Assembly: GCF_040227235.1 (NCBI RefSeq)
Contig: NZ_JBELNZ010000004.1
Span: 372,001 to 436,000, forward strand
Direction of reading: 5' to 3'
DNA from: Parafrigoribacterium_A soli
GTDB taxonomy: Bacteria; Actinomycetota; Actinomycetes; Actinomycetales; Microbacteriaceae
Length of the DNA: 64,000 nucleotides
The notes beneath the pieces were generated by a model. It did not search any database and had not been told where the DNA came from. It saw only the letters and a list, made by a program, of their open reading frames with translations. The number at the start of each line of letters is the position of its first letter. Position 1 is the first letter of the stretch. The translations under genes and the position numbers were made by a program. This document shows, one piece after another, positions 1 to 8,928 of this stretch.

Positions 1-1376
1 GCGAAGGCGCCTGGCAGGGCATCCAGAACCGTCGGGATGTCGATGCCGAGCGGCAGGTCCGGGTGGTGCGCGAGAACGTGGTTGGCGAAGGAGTAGCAGC
101 CCTGCAGGGCCTGCGCGCGGTCGGCGTTCGGGCCGATAACCGCGACCGTCGACGGCGCCGTCTGACCACCTAGCGGCAGCACCCCGTCGTTGGAGAGCAG
201 CACGACGGACTCCTCCGCGAGTCGTCGCGCGAGCTCCCGATGGCGCGGCGAGTCCAGGTCGATCTGCGCGGGTGCCTCATTCTCGAAGGCGTCAGCGTCG
301 AGCAGGCCGAGCTCCTCCTTCTGTGCGAGCGCGCGCAGCACGGCACGATCGACGTACGCCTCATCGAAGAGTCCGGCGCGGATCCGTTCGGCGAGCGGCG
401 CGAGATAGGCGTCACCCGTCGGCAGTTCGATGTCGATGCCTGCCTCGAGCGCGAGTGCCGCGGCCTCACCGCGGTCGGCCGCGACCGCGTGCATGACCTC
501 GAGGAACGCGACGGCGAAGTAGTCGGCGACGACCACGCCGTCGAATCCGAGACGCTCGCGAAGCAGCCCGGTGAAGAAGTCGGCGTTGGCGGCCATCGGC
601 ACGCCGTCGACCTCGGTGTACGAGTTCATCACTGACTTCGCCCCGCCATCGAGGATCGCCATCTCGAACGGCGGCAGGAAGACATCCGCAATCTCGCGCG
701 GCCCCGCGTGCACCGGTGCGTGGTTGCGTCCGGACTGCGAGGCGGAATATCCGAGGAAGTGCTTGAGCGTCGCCTGCACGCCACCAGCCTGCAGCCCGCG
801 CACATATGCCGTGCCGACGGTGCCGACAAGGTACGGGTCTTCGCCGATGCACTCCTCCACCCGCCCCCAACGCGGATCGCGGATGACATCGAGCACGGGA
901 GCAAGGCCCTGGTGGATGCCGAGTTCCCTCATCGACTCACCGATGGTGCGCGCCATCTCCTCGACGAGCGCCGGGTCGAATGCGGCTCCCCAGGCGAGCG
1001 GAGTGGGAAAGGCCGCGGCCTTCCACGCCGCGAGACCGGTCAGGCATTCCTCGTGCACCAGGGCCGGGATGCCGAGCCGGGTCTCGCGTTTCAGTCGCCG
1101 CTGCTCCGCCCACAGCCACGCGGCGCGATCGACCGGTTCGACGGGACGCGTGCCATAGACACGGGTGTAGTGGCCGATGCCGTGACGGGTCACCTCGCCG
1201 AGGTCGCCCGCGGGCTTCTGCCCTGCGGCCATCTCGCCCTGCATCGGCGCGACGAGTCCGTTCTGGTCGAGCCAGTAGCCCACGATCTGCGCGAGCTTTT
1301 CTTCGAGCGTCATGGACTGGTGCAGTGCGCGCACGCGCTCGGACACAGTGGGCATGGAGGGAACGGCGACACTCAC
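1..1376 (-). CDS. Glycoside hydrolase family 3 beta-xylosidase/beta-glucosidase (3' end beyond window)
   Basis: Cytoplasmic exo-glycosidase expected to release xylose or glucose from short beta-linked oligosaccharides. About 458 residues are visible and the frame stays open to the window edge, so the C-terminal domains are missing. The (beta/alpha)8 domain shows the GH3 signatures DPRWGR (167-172) and KH (205-206), and the catalytic nucleophile is probably D285 in VVVADY. There is no signal peptide, which fits hydrolysis after uptake. I chose GTG at 1376; an in-frame ATG at 1355 is an alternative. It lies about 80 bases after two CUT1 permeases and a binding protein, the same order as Streptomyces bxlE-F-G-A, so a beta-xylosidase is the favoured reading. 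Beta-glucosidase activity is not excluded. Confidence 0.9.
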   Translation of the reverse strand, partial: MSVAVPSMPTVSERVRALHQSMTLEEKLAQIVGYWLDQNGLVAPMQGEMAAGQKPAGDLGEVTRHGIGHYTRVYGTRPVEPVDRAAWLWAEQRRLKRETRLGIPALVHEECLTGLAAWKAAAFPTPLAWGAAFDPALVEEMARTIGESMRELGIHQGLAPVLDVIRDPRWGRVEECIGEDPYLVGTVGTAYVRGLQAGGVQATLKHFLGYSASQSGRNHAPVHAGPREIADVFLPPFEMAILDGGAKSVMNSYTEVDGVPMAANADFFTGLLRERLGFDGVVVADYFAVAFLEVMHAVAADRGEAAALALEAGIDIELPTGDAYLAPLAERIRAGLFDEAYVDRAVLRALAQKEELGLLDADAFENEAPAQIDLDSPRHRELARRLAEESVVLLSNDGVLPLGGQTAPSTVAVIGPNADRAQALQGCYSFANHVLAHHPDLPLGIDIPTVLDALPGAF

Positions 1377-1455
1377 GGGTTTATCTCTTTCGCTCGGGAT
1401 AGGGCCGACTCGGGTTCCGCGCGGCGCCGTTTCCGGTCCAGCACCGCGCGGACTT

Positions 1456-2328
1456 CTATCCCTTGACCGCCCCGGTCAAGCCGCCAACAATGCGTCGCTG
1501 GAAGATCGCAAAGAAAATCAGCGCGGGGATCATGGAAAGCGAGGTGAACGCTAGAACTTTAGCGGTGTCGACCGAATACTGTGAGGCGAATGCCTGCACG
1601 CCGAGCGGCAGCGTGAATGACGCCGGGTCGTTGAGAAGGAACAGCGGCAGCAGGTAGGCGTTCCAGCTTCCGATGAAGGCGAGGATGCCCGTGGTCACCA
1701 CACCCGGAACCGACAGCGGCACGACCATCCGGAAGAAGAACCCGAGTTTACTTGCGCCGTCTATCGCCGCCGCCTCCTCGAGCTCATCGGGAATCGCCCT
1801 GAGGAAGGGAACCAGGATGATGACGGTCACCGGCAGGCCGAAACCGATCTGCGGCAGGATCACCCCCGCGAGGTTGTTCGTCAGGCCCAGGTCCCGCACC
1901 ACGATGTAGAGCGGTGTGATCGCCACGGTCATCGGGAACATCAGCCCGGCGGCGAACAGCGAGTACATGGCACCTCGCCCGCGGAACTGATAGCGCGCGA
2001 GCACAAAGCTCACCATCAGTCCCAGGGCGACGACGCCGAAAGTGGTGACGAGACCGACGAGCGCGGAGTTACCGACTTCCCGCCAGAACGTCACACCCGT
2101 GAGCACATTCAGATAGTTCGTGATCTGCCACGGATTCGGGAGTCCGGCAGGTGAGGAGGTGATCTGCGAATTATCGCGGAATCCTCCAATCACGATGAAC
2201 AGCACAGGAGCGAGGCATACGGCGATGAAAAGCAGCGAGATGAAGTAGACGGTCGGGCTTCCCCACTCGCTGCGATGTCGGGTTCGCGCCCCTCGCTGCG
2301 GCGCTGCGGTGCCTGTCGTGACTGCCAT
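1456..2328 (-). CDS. CUT1 sugar ABC transporter permease, MalG type
   Basis: Inner-membrane subunit (290 aa) of an oligosaccharide importer, with about six membrane helices and the EAA loop EEAAAIDGASKLGFF that docks on the ATPase. The ATG at 2328 shares one base with the stop of the upstream permease (TAATG), so the two are translationally coupled. A longer upstream extension in this frame runs inside the previous gene and is not credible. The start MAVTTG is followed by a short basic cytoplasmic tail and then the first helix. Together with the genes at 2328-3353 and 3363-4658 it forms a BxlEFG-like importer. No ATP-binding subunit is present, which is common where one MsiK-type ATPase serves several importers. 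Confidence 0.93.
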   Translation of the reverse strand: MAVTTGTAAPQRGARTRHRSEWGSPTVYFISLLFIAVCLAPVLFIVIGGFRDNSQITSSPAGLPNPWQITNYLNVLTGVTFWREVGNSALVGLVTTFGVVALGLMVSFVLARYQFRGRGAMYSLFAAGLMFPMTVAITPLYIVVRDLGLTNNLAGVILPQIGFGLPVTVIILVPFLRAIPDELEEAAAIDGASKLGFFFRMVVPLSVPGVVTTGILAFIGSWNAYLLPLFLLNDPASFTLPLGVQAFASQYSVDTAKVLAFTSLSMIPALIFFAIFQRRIVGGLTGAVKG

Positions 2329-3353
2329 TACTTGTTCCTCTCCGTGAGTGCGCCCGCGGTATCGCGCCGCAACACAAAACGTTGATAGATCAGCGCAATG
2401 ACGAGCGAGATCACGAACATGACCACGGCCACAGCGTTGCCATACCCGTAGTTGCCTGAGGTGCGGCCGTTGGCGACCATGTATGTCGCCATGGTCGAAA
2501 CGCCGGCCGTCGAGGCGATGTACTGCCCCCAGATGATGTAGACGAGGTCGAAGAGCTGAAGCGAACCGATGATCGAGAGGAACGCCCAGATGCGGATCGT
2601 CGGTCCGAGCAGCGGCAGGGTGATGCTGCGCTGCACCTGCCAGTAGCTCGCGCCATCGATTGCTGCCGCCTCGAACAGTTCCTCTGGGATGCTTTGCAAC
2701 CCGGCAAGAAAGAGGATGACGGCGAAACCGATGTACTTCCACGAGATGATGAACATGAGCGACCAGATGGCAATGTCGGGATTCGACAGCCAATCTGCTC
2801 TGAATGCTCCGAGTCCGACGGCCTGCAGCAGGTCGTTCACGGCGCCGGATGTCTGAAGCATCAGGCTCCAGCCGGTGCCGACAATCACCTCTGAAATGAC
2901 GTACGGCACGAAGATCAAGACACGTACGAGCGAACGCCCCCTGAACGTGCGATTGAGCAAGAGCGCCAGAAGTATCGCCGCCGGCCCCTGGAGGACCAGC
3001 GACAGCACGACAATGACGCCATTGTGGAGCAGCACATTGTGGAACTCGGGGTCGGTGAGAATGACCTTGTAGTTGCCCAGCCCGACGAAATCCAGCGGCG
3101 GCCCAAAGCCCTTCCATCGATAGAAGCCGTAGTACGCCGCGAGCACGACCGGAAAGATGACGAAGCCGACGAACATGATGATCGCGGGGCCGGAGAGCAG
3201 CACGATCTCGAGTCGCTTGCGCCGATCCGCGATCCGTCGCTTGGGCCGCTTGGTGGCGGAGGTTGACACGCGAAGCGCATCAACCCCCGCCGACTGCGGC
3301 CCCTGAGCCAGCCCCGGCTCGAACACCGGGGCCGAGCGGAGGGATTCACTCAT
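2328..3353 (-). CDS. CUT1 sugar ABC transporter permease, MalF type
   Basis: Membrane subunit (341 aa) of the same importer. The first helix (residues about 50-75) follows a basic cytoplasmic N-terminus, and the EAA loop EAAAIDGASYWQVQ is clear near the C-terminal third. The length and the single extra N-terminal helix are typical of MalF/LacF-like permeases. It begins 9 bases after the stop of the binding protein and overlaps the next permease by one base, which indicates one transcript. The substrate is inferred from the context (GH3 glycosidase downstream, xylAB nearby) to be beta-xylo-oligosaccharides or beta-glucosides. Confidence 0.93.
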   Translation of the reverse strand: MSESLRSAPVFEPGLAQGPQSAGVDALRVSTSATKRPKRRIADRRKRLEIVLLSGPAIIMFVGFVIFPVVLAAYYGFYRWKGFGPPLDFVGLGNYKVILTDPEFHNVLLHNGVIVVLSLVLQGPAAILLALLLNRTFRGRSLVRVLIFVPYVISEVIVGTGWSLMLQTSGAVNDLLQAVGLGAFRADWLSNPDIAIWSLMFIISWKYIGFAVILFLAGLQSIPEELFEAAAIDGASYWQVQRSITLPLLGPTIRIWAFLSIIGSLQLFDLVYIIWGQYIASTAGVSTMATYMVANGRTSGNYGYGNAVAVVMFVISLVIALIYQRFVLRRDTAGALTERNK

Positions 3354-3362
3354 GGTTGCGGG

Positions 3363-4658
3363 CTAACCCTTTGCCGCGGCCTGCTCGACGGTCTTGATGA
3401 TGTCGGCGGGCGAACCCTTGCCTGCCAGCATGTTCACGACACCGACGTTGAGCGCGTTGCCGACATTCTGGCCGTAGAGCGTGTCGAGGAACTGCGAGGC
3501 GTATGGCGCGCTGTTGAAGGCCTTGATCGAGTCCGTGAGGTACGACTCGGTGATGACGCCTTGAGCAGCTTTGTTGACGGGAATGGCGTTGAAAGCCTTG
3601 TAGTAGGCCTCCTGCACCTTCTTCGTCGTGGCGTAGTTGAGGAATTCCGCGCACTCCTTCGGTGCCTTCGCCGAGCATGAGTCGCCGCCGACCGCACCCA
3701 TGATGGCTCCGGCTTCGCCGTCACCACCCTTGATCGAAGGGAACGGGAACCAGCCAAGGTCGGGGAGCGGCTTCTGGTCCGGCGTGAGGGACGCGATGAC
3801 ACCCGGGTCCCACGAGCCCATCAGTTCCATCGCCGCCTTGTGGTTCGCCACGAGGCCGGCAGAACTGCCCGCACCCTGCTGAGCCGGTGTGGTGAGGAAG
3901 CCACTGTTGAAGGGCGTGGTGTCGCTAAAGGCTTTGAGGTCCTCGCCTGCCTTGGTCCAGCAAGGGTTGTCAAACTTGAATGTCGTCGCCGCCTTGTCCA
4001 GGGTCGACTTGCTGCACTCGCGCAGCGCGAAGTTGTAGTACCAGTGCGCAGCGGGCCAGGCGTCCTTCGCTCCGACGGCTATCGGCGCAACGCCGGCTGC
4101 CTTGAGCTTGGTAACGGCGGCATTCAGCTCGTCCATCGTGGCGGGTGGAGCGGTGATACCCGCCTTCTCGAAGAGATCCTTGCTGTAGTAAATGCCTTCC
4201 GGGGCAACGCTGATAGGCATCGCGTAGAGCTTGCCGTCAATGGACTGGCTCTTGAACGCACCCTCGCCGATAGCCTTCTTCGTGGCGTCGTCGACCAAGT
4301 TGGTGAGGTCCTGAAGCTGGCCTGCAGCTGCCATCGCCGCCATCTTGCCGCCACCGCGTTGCAGGAAGATGTCGGGTGCGTCCCCCGAGTTCAGGGCTGT
4401 CTGCAGCTTGGCATCGAGGTCTTCGTTCTGAATGGTCTGGATCTTGATGGTGACGTTCGGGTGGCTCGCCTCGAATTCCTTGACCGTGTTCTGCCAAAAC
4501 GCCTTGCCGGGGCCGGTGGTCGAGTTGTCCCAGAAGGACATGGCGACCTTGCCATCGTTCGACGCATTGTCGTTTCCGCTGCCGGAACAGCCGGTAGCGA
4601 GCAATGCCGTGCTCAGAGCGAGCGCGAGAACACCCGCGACTCGATATTTCCTCATCAT
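3363..4658 (-). CDS. Sugar-binding lipoprotein of CUT1 ABC importer (BxlE-like)
   Basis: Extracellular solute-binding protein family 1, 431 aa. It has a Sec lipoprotein signal: MMRKYR, a hydrophobic stretch, then lipobox LLATGC with C24 as the predicted lipidated residue. The start ATG at 4658 has a good Shine-Dalgarno AAGGAG eight bases upstream; a 21-residue longer reading lacks one and would bury the signal peptide. The family segment AMSFWDNSTTGPGK and the alternating-domain fold fit oligosaccharide binders. It is the first gene of a four-gene operon (binding protein, two permeases, GH3) and is divergent from the LacI gene at 4802. A TTGACA promoter and a palindrome lie in the shared intergenic region. 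Confidence 0.93.
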   Translation of the reverse strand: MMRKYRVAGVLALALSTALLATGCSGSGNDNASNDGKVAMSFWDNSTTGPGKAFWQNTVKEFEASHPNVTIKIQTIQNEDLDAKLQTALNSGDAPDIFLQRGGGKMAAMAAAGQLQDLTNLVDDATKKAIGEGAFKSQSIDGKLYAMPISVAPEGIYYSKDLFEKAGITAPPATMDELNAAVTKLKAAGVAPIAVGAKDAWPAAHWYYNFALRECSKSTLDKAATTFKFDNPCWTKAGEDLKAFSDTTPFNSGFLTTPAQQGAGSSAGLVANHKAAMELMGSWDPGVIASLTPDQKPLPDLGWFPFPSIKGGDGEAGAIMGAVGGDSCSAKAPKECAEFLNYATTKKVQEAYYKAFNAIPVNKAAQGVITESYLTDSIKAFNSAPYASQFLDTLYGQNVGNALNVGVVNMLAGKGSPADIIKTVEQAAAKG

Positions 4659-4711
4659 TGTGGAAACTCCTTGTGTGGTGGTGGACACCGGCAGCGGTCT
4701 GCCGTGAGACG

Positions 4712-4740
4712 AGGATGACACCCGTCCGGGGGTATGTCAA
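4712..4740 (-). promoter_or_regulatory. Probable promoter of the BxlEFG-like operon
   Basis: On the minus strand a perfect -35 TTGACA (4740-4735) is followed after 17 bases by CATCCT (4717-4712), a weak -10. It is about 55 bases upstream of the binding-protein start. The -35 abuts the palindromic sequence at 4741-4762, so a bound LacI-type repressor would contact the polymerase site. Confidence 0.5.
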
Positions 4741-4746
4741 TCGATA

Positions 4747-4762
4747 TCGATAACGTTTTCGA
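4747..4762. promoter_or_regulatory. Putative LacI-family operator between bxlE-like operon and lacI
   Basis: TCGATAACGTTTTCGA is a palindrome with a central CG; 14 of its 16 positions are symmetric. It overlaps a second palindrome, TCGATATCGA, at 4741-4750. Central-CG inverted repeats of this length are typical of LacI-family operators. It lies between the divergent lacI (4802) and transporter (4658) genes, so control of both is likely. Confidence 0.6.
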
Positions 4763-4801
4763 ACCGCATCCTCACGAGACCTAAAGCTGTACTGTGATGC
4801 C

Positions 4802-5887
4802 ATGGGCACCGAGGTTGACGAACCCGCCGCGCGCGAGTCGACCGTCGCGCTTGCGGCCGCTCCGTCGCTCATACCTTCACGCGAGCTCGGGCGGGTGACG
4901 ATCGGAGACGTGGCTCGAGCCGCAGGTGTATCGATCCCCACCGTCTCCAAGGTCATCAACCGCCGCTACGGAGTCGCCGAGGAGACGTCGAAGCGCGTCT
5001 TGGAAGTTGTAGCGATGCTCGGGTACGAAAGCTCGCTCGTGGCAAGCAGCCTGCGGCGGCGACGCACGAATGTCATCGGCATCCTTGTCGCCGAGTTCGA
5101 GTCCTTCTCGGCCGAGCTGCTCAAGGGCATCTCGGCAGCGGCCATCGGCACCGGCTACGAGCTGCTCGCATACTCGGGCCTCGCCACGGGCGAAGACCGC
5201 ACGGGCTGGGAGCACCGCTCCCTGTCGCGACTGGCCGGCACGCTCATCGACGGAGCCATCATCGTGACGCCGACGGTGCTCATGCCGACGACGTCAATTC
5301 CGGCCATCGCGATCGATCCTCACAGCGGGCCGGGCGGCCCATCCACGATCGACTCCGACAGCACGGGCGGTGCTCGCGTCGCCACCGAGCATCTCATCGG
5401 TCTCGGCCACCGCCGGATCGCACACATCCGAGGTCGAGGCGATCTGGCATCCGCACAATTGCGTGAGAGTGGCTACCGGGATTCACTCGAGGCGGCGGGC
5501 ATCGACTTCGACCCAACGCTGGTGCGCGAGGGCGGGTACCAGGCTGCGTTGACCGAGGCAGCAACGCGCGAACTTCTCACCCTGCGCAACCGGCCCACCG
5601 CCGTCTTCGCGGCGAACGACATGTCAGCGATCAGCGTGCTCAACGTCGCGCGGGAACTCGGGCTTCGCGTGCCGCAAGACCTCTCCGTCATCGGCTTTGA
5701 CGATATTCCCGAGGCCGCTCGCTCGACACCCCCTCTCACGACCGTGGCCCAGCCCCTGCACGAACTGGGGGCACAGGCGCTCGGCATGCTCATTCGCAGG
5801 CTCGATGGCCAGGAGGTTCCCCGACATGTGCAGCTCCCCACCGAACTCGTGATCCGGTCGAGCACCGGGCCGGCTCCCGCGCGGTGA
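4802..5887 (+). CDS. LacI-family transcriptional regulator (BxlR-like position)
   Basis: DNA-binding repressor of 361 aa. The LacI helix-turn-helix is VTIGDVARAAGVSIPTVSKVI at about residues 33-52, followed by the hinge helix and a periplasmic-binding-protein-like effector domain that includes the usual FDDIPEA segment. There is an extra N-terminal tail of about 30 residues ahead of the helix-turn-helix. It is divergent from the beta-glycoside transporter/GH3 operon and close to a palindromic operator, so it is inferred to control that operon in response to xylobiose or a related sugar. The effector cannot be read from sequence. Confidence 0.93.
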   Translation: MGTEVDEPAARESTVALAAAPSLIPSRELGRVTIGDVARAAGVSIPTVSKVINRRYGVAEETSKRVLEVVAMLGYESSLVASSLRRRRTNVIGILVAEFESFSAELLKGISAAAIGTGYELLAYSGLATGEDRTGWEHRSLSRLAGTLIDGAIIVTPTVLMPTTSIPAIAIDPHSGPGGPSTIDSDSTGGARVATEHLIGLGHRRIAHIRGRGDLASAQLRESGYRDSLEAAGIDFDPTLVREGGYQAALTEAATRELLTLRNRPTAVFAANDMSAISVLNVARELGLRVPQDLSVIGFDDIPEAARSTPPLTTVAQPLHELGAQALGMLIRRLDGQEVPRHVQLPTELVIRSSTGPAPAR

Positions 5888-5945
5888 CCACGGTTTCAGC
5901 CAGATAAATCATCCGGACGGCTATCGAAATCTCAACAGCAAGCTG

Positions 5946-5974
5946 TAATATGTTTTTCAAGCCAACAAACTATT
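5946..5974 (+). promoter_or_regulatory. xylA promoter -10 with XylR-like operator half-site
   Basis: A TAATAT -10-like hexamer (5946-5951) is followed immediately by GTTTTTCAAGCCAACAAAC (5952-5970). The right arm CAACAAACTA matches the half-site of the ROK-family XylR operator known from Firmicutes, while the left arm GTTTTTC is degenerate. The -35 is poor. No ROK regulator is in the window, so the binding protein is unknown. Confidence 0.4.
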
Positions 5975-5999
5975 TATGGCAACGAAAGTTAGGAACACC

Positions 6000-7193
6000 A
6001 TGGCACTGCAGCCAACGCGCGACGACAAATTCTCCTTCGGTCTGTGGACCATCGGATACAACGGCACCGACCCGTTCGGCGGTCCCACCCGTCCCCCGCT
6101 CGACGTCGTCGAGGCCGTGACCAGGCTCGCCGAGATCGGCGCATACGGCCTCACCTTCCACGACGACGACCTCTTCCCCTTCGGCTCAACGGATGCCGAG
6201 CGCCAGAAGCAGATCGACCGCCTCAAGCAGGCCCTCGCCGACACCGGCCTCATCATTCCGATGGTCACCACCAACCTGTTCAGCGCGCCCGTGTTTAAGG
6301 ACGGCGGCTTCACCTCGAACGACCGCGACGTGCGCCGCTTCGCGATGCGCAAGGCGCTCCGCCAGCTCGACCTCGGCGCCGAGCTCGGTGCCAAGACCTT
6401 CGTCATGTGGGGCGGCCGCGAGGGCGCGGAGTACGACTCCGCCAAGGACCTGCAGGGTGCGCTCGAGCGCTACCGCGAGGGCGTTAACCTGTTCGCCCAG
6501 TACGTCACCGACAAGGGCTACGACATCCGCTTCGCCATCGAGCCGAAGCCGAACGAGCCTCGCGGCGACATCATGCTGCCCACCGTCGGCCACGCCCTGG
6601 CGTTCATCGAGACCCTCGAGCGCCCGGAGCTGTTCGGCGTGAACCCCGAGGTCGGACACGAGCAGATGGCCGGCCTCAACTTCGCCGCCGGCATCGCTCA
6701 GGCGCTCTACCAGGGCAAGCTGTTCCACATCGACCTCAACGGCCAGCGCGGCATCAAGTACGACCAGGACCTCGTGTTCGCCCACGGCGACCTGGCCAAC
6801 GCCTTCGCCCTCGTCGACCTGCTCGAAAACGGCGGTCCGGATGGCGGCCAGGCCTACACGGGTCCGCGCCACTTCGACTACAAGCCGAGCCGCACAGAAG
6901 ACATCACCGGTGTCTGGGACTCGGCTCGCGCCAACATCCAGAACTACCTGCTGCTCAAGGAGCGCGCGAAGGCGTTCCGCGCGGACCCCGAGGTGCAGGA
7001 GGCTCTCGCCGCCTCGCGCGTGCCGGAGATCCAGGTGCCGACGCTCGGCGAGGGCGAGGGCTACGCCGAACTGTTGGCCGACCGTTCCGCGTTCGAGGAC
7101 TTCGACGCCGACTCGTACTTCGGTGCGAAGGGCTTCGGCTTCGTGCGCCTCAACCAGCTGGCGCTCGAGCACCTCATGGGCGCCCGCGGCTAA
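6000..7193 (+). CDS. xylA: Xylose isomerase
   Basis: Interconverts D-xylose and D-xylulose in the cytoplasm, the first step of the isomerase pathway. The protein has 397 aa, the short (class I, Streptomyces-type) form. All metal and catalytic residues align in number with the actinobacterial enzymes: H54, D57, E181, K183, E217, H220, D245, D255 and D257. I chose the ATG at 6000 (MALQPTRDD) because AGGA lies five bases upstream and actinobacterial homologues start there; an in-frame ATG at 5976 has no such site. xylB follows after 193 bases and a hairpin, so the two genes may be partly uncoupled. Confidence 0.98.
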   Translation: MALQPTRDDKFSFGLWTIGYNGTDPFGGPTRPPLDVVEAVTRLAEIGAYGLTFHDDDLFPFGSTDAERQKQIDRLKQALADTGLIIPMVTTNLFSAPVFKDGGFTSNDRDVRRFAMRKALRQLDLGAELGAKTFVMWGGREGAEYDSAKDLQGALERYREGVNLFAQYVTDKGYDIRFAIEPKPNEPRGDIMLPTVGHALAFIETLERPELFGVNPEVGHEQMAGLNFAAGIAQALYQGKLFHIDLNGQRGIKYDQDLVFAHGDLANAFALVDLLENGGPDGGQAYTGPRHFDYKPSRTEDITGVWDSARANIQNYLLLKERAKAFRADPEVQEALAASRVPEIQVPTLGEGEGYAELLADRSAFEDFDADSYFGAKGFGFVRLNQLALEHLMGARG

Positions 7194-7207
7194 GTTGATC
7201 GCACAGC

Positions 7208-7240
7208 GGGGAGGGGTCGCTACCAGCGCCCCCTCCCTCC
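7208..7240 (+). terminator. Hairpin after xylA
   Basis: The arms GGGAGGGGTCGC and GCGCCCCCTCCC form a 12-bp stem with one mismatch and a five-base loop, followed by a modestly T-rich stretch. It may terminate or attenuate xylA transcription ahead of xylB. Confidence 0.55.
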
Positions 7241-7386
7241 ATTTTCATAACTCCTGCACTCTGTCGCGGTGCCGAGTACGCGGCCCGGTTCCTCAGTGGC
7301 ACCACTACGGGCTTCTGCGATCTGCCTGAGTTGTGAAGAGAACCGAGCAGTAACACGACACGCGTCCAGCGGAGAAGGATGAGCAC

Positions 7387-8805
7387 ATGACACTCGTTGC
7401 AGGAATCGACTCGTCCACCCAGAGCTGCAAGGTCGTCGTGCGCGACCTCGAAACCGGCGACATCGTGCGCACCGGGCGCGCCTCGCACCCGGCCGGCACC
7501 GAGGTCGATCCGAACGCGTGGTGGGATGCCTTGCTCGCGGCGATCGACGACGCCGGCGGCCTGAAGGACGTCTCGGCGCTCTCGGTCGCGGCCCAGCAAC
7601 ACGGCATGGTCGTGCTGGATGCGGAGGGTCGCCTCATCCGCCCGGCCCTGCTCTGGAACGACACGCGCTCCGCCCAGGCGGCCAAGGACCTGATCGCCGA
7701 GGTCGGAGCCGAGGAGTACGCGGCACGCACCGGCCTCGTTCCGGTCGCGAGCTTCACCGCGACCAAGCTGCGCTGGCTGCGCGACAACGAACCGGCGAAC
7801 GCGGCGAAGGTCGAGGCCGTGGTGCTCCCCCACGACTGGCTCACCTGGCGACTGCGCGGGTACGGCCCGGAGGGCGAGAGCCTGAACGGCCCGCGGCTGG
7901 AGGAGCTCGTCACCGACCGCTCGGACGCGAGCGGCACCGGCTACTGGAACCCCGCGACCGGCCACTACGACCGCGAGCTGTTCGAGCGGGCGCTGGGCCA
8001 CCCGGCCATCCTTCCGCGCGTCATGAAGCCCGGCGCCTGGGGTGGCGAGAGCGCCAAGTTCCCGGAGCAGGGCATCCGCACCGGTCGCGTCATCGGCGTC
8101 GGTGCCGGCGACAACGCTGCAGCGGCGCTCGGGCTCGGCGCGGGTCCGGGAGATGTCGTCGTCTCGATCGGCACGAGCGGAACGGTGTTCGCCGTCACCG
8201 ACGCGGCGTCGACGGATGCGAGCGGCACGGTAGCCGGGTTTGCCGACGCCACCGGAGCCTTCCTTCCGCTCGTCGCGACCCTCAACGCCGCTCGCGTGCT
8301 CGATTCGATCGCCGGACTCCTCGGCGTCGACCACGCCGAACTCGGCCGACTCGCACTCGAGGCCGAGCCCGGTGCTGGCGGTGCCGTGCTGCAGCCCTAT
8401 TTCGAGGGCGAGCGCACGCCCAACCTGCCCGACGCCACGGCAACACTCTTCGGCCTCACACTCGCCTCGACCACGAGGCAGAACCTGGCCAGGGCAGCCA
8501 TCGAGGGGATGCTGTGCGGGCTCGCCGACGGACTGGACGCCATCCGCGCCCAGGGCGTCGAGGCGCGTCGCATCCTGCTGATCGGCGGTGCCGCCCAGAA
8601 CGAGGCGGTCGCTACCATCGCGGGCCAGGTCTTCGACGTACCCGTGGAGGTGCCATCACCGGCAGAGTACGTGGCGCTCGGCGCGACCGTGCAGGCCGCG
8701 TGGGCGCTCAAGAACGCGCGGCCTGACTGGTCGCTCGACCTTGCGGCCAGCCCCGCGCACGACACGCGCCCGATCATCCGCGAGCAGTACGCCGCGAGGC
8801 GCTGA
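7387..8805 (+). CDS. xylB: Xylulokinase
   Basis: Phosphorylates D-xylulose to xylulose 5-phosphate for the pentose phosphate pathway. FGGY-family kinase of 472 aa. The N-terminal phosphate loop reads GIDSSTQSCK, the segment QQHGMV contains the substrate-binding region, the catalytic base is probably D242 in GAGDNAAAA, and the C-terminal ATPase motif is GTSGTV. The start ATG at 7387 follows GGAGAAGGA. It lies downstream of xylA on the same strand. The next gene converges on it, separated by repeat DNA at 8834-8896. Confidence 0.97.
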   Translation: MTLVAGIDSSTQSCKVVVRDLETGDIVRTGRASHPAGTEVDPNAWWDALLAAIDDAGGLKDVSALSVAAQQHGMVVLDAEGRLIRPALLWNDTRSAQAAKDLIAEVGAEEYAARTGLVPVASFTATKLRWLRDNEPANAAKVEAVVLPHDWLTWRLRGYGPEGESLNGPRLEELVTDRSDASGTGYWNPATGHYDRELFERALGHPAILPRVMKPGAWGGESAKFPEQGIRTGRVIGVGAGDNAAAALGLGAGPGDVVVSIGTSGTVFAVTDAASTDASGTVAGFADATGAFLPLVATLNAARVLDSIAGLLGVDHAELGRLALEAEPGAGGAVLQPYFEGERTPNLPDATATLFGLTLASTTRQNLARAAIEGMLCGLADGLDAIRAQGVEARRILLIGGAAQNEAVATIAGQVFDVPVEVPSPAEYVALGATVQAAWALKNARPDWSLDLAASPAHDTRPIIREQYAARR

Positions 8806-8833
8806 GCGGCCGCATTCCCTGCGCACACACCAC

Positions 8834-8896
8834 GTTCCCTGAGCCTGTCGAAGGGAACTGCCCGCTTCGATCCTTCGAGACGGTCGCAGAGCGACC
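8834..8896. repeat. REP-like dispersed palindromic repeat
   Basis: GTTCCCT (8834-8840) and AGGGAAC (8852-8858) flank the core CTGAGCCTGTCGAAG. A second small hairpin, GGTCGC-AGA-GCGACC, is at 8882-8896. A nearly identical 25-base unit (24 of 25 in reverse orientation) occurs at 51096-51120, and the core recurs at 62437-62451. It lies between two convergent genes, a usual site for such elements, and may help end transcription. Confidence 0.7.
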
Positions 8897-8928
8897 TCCT
8901 CAGGGCAGGCAAGCTCAGCGACCGCACC

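Noticed and set aside
1376..1456. Possible small gene between GH3 and the permease
   Set aside because: The 79-base gap holds only the ribosome-binding region of the GH3 gene. No frame with a start and coding character fits.
2326..3117. N-terminal extension of the MalG-type permease into the upstream gene
   Set aside because: The extra residues are an out-of-frame reading of the MalF-type permease. The true start is the coupled ATG at 2328.
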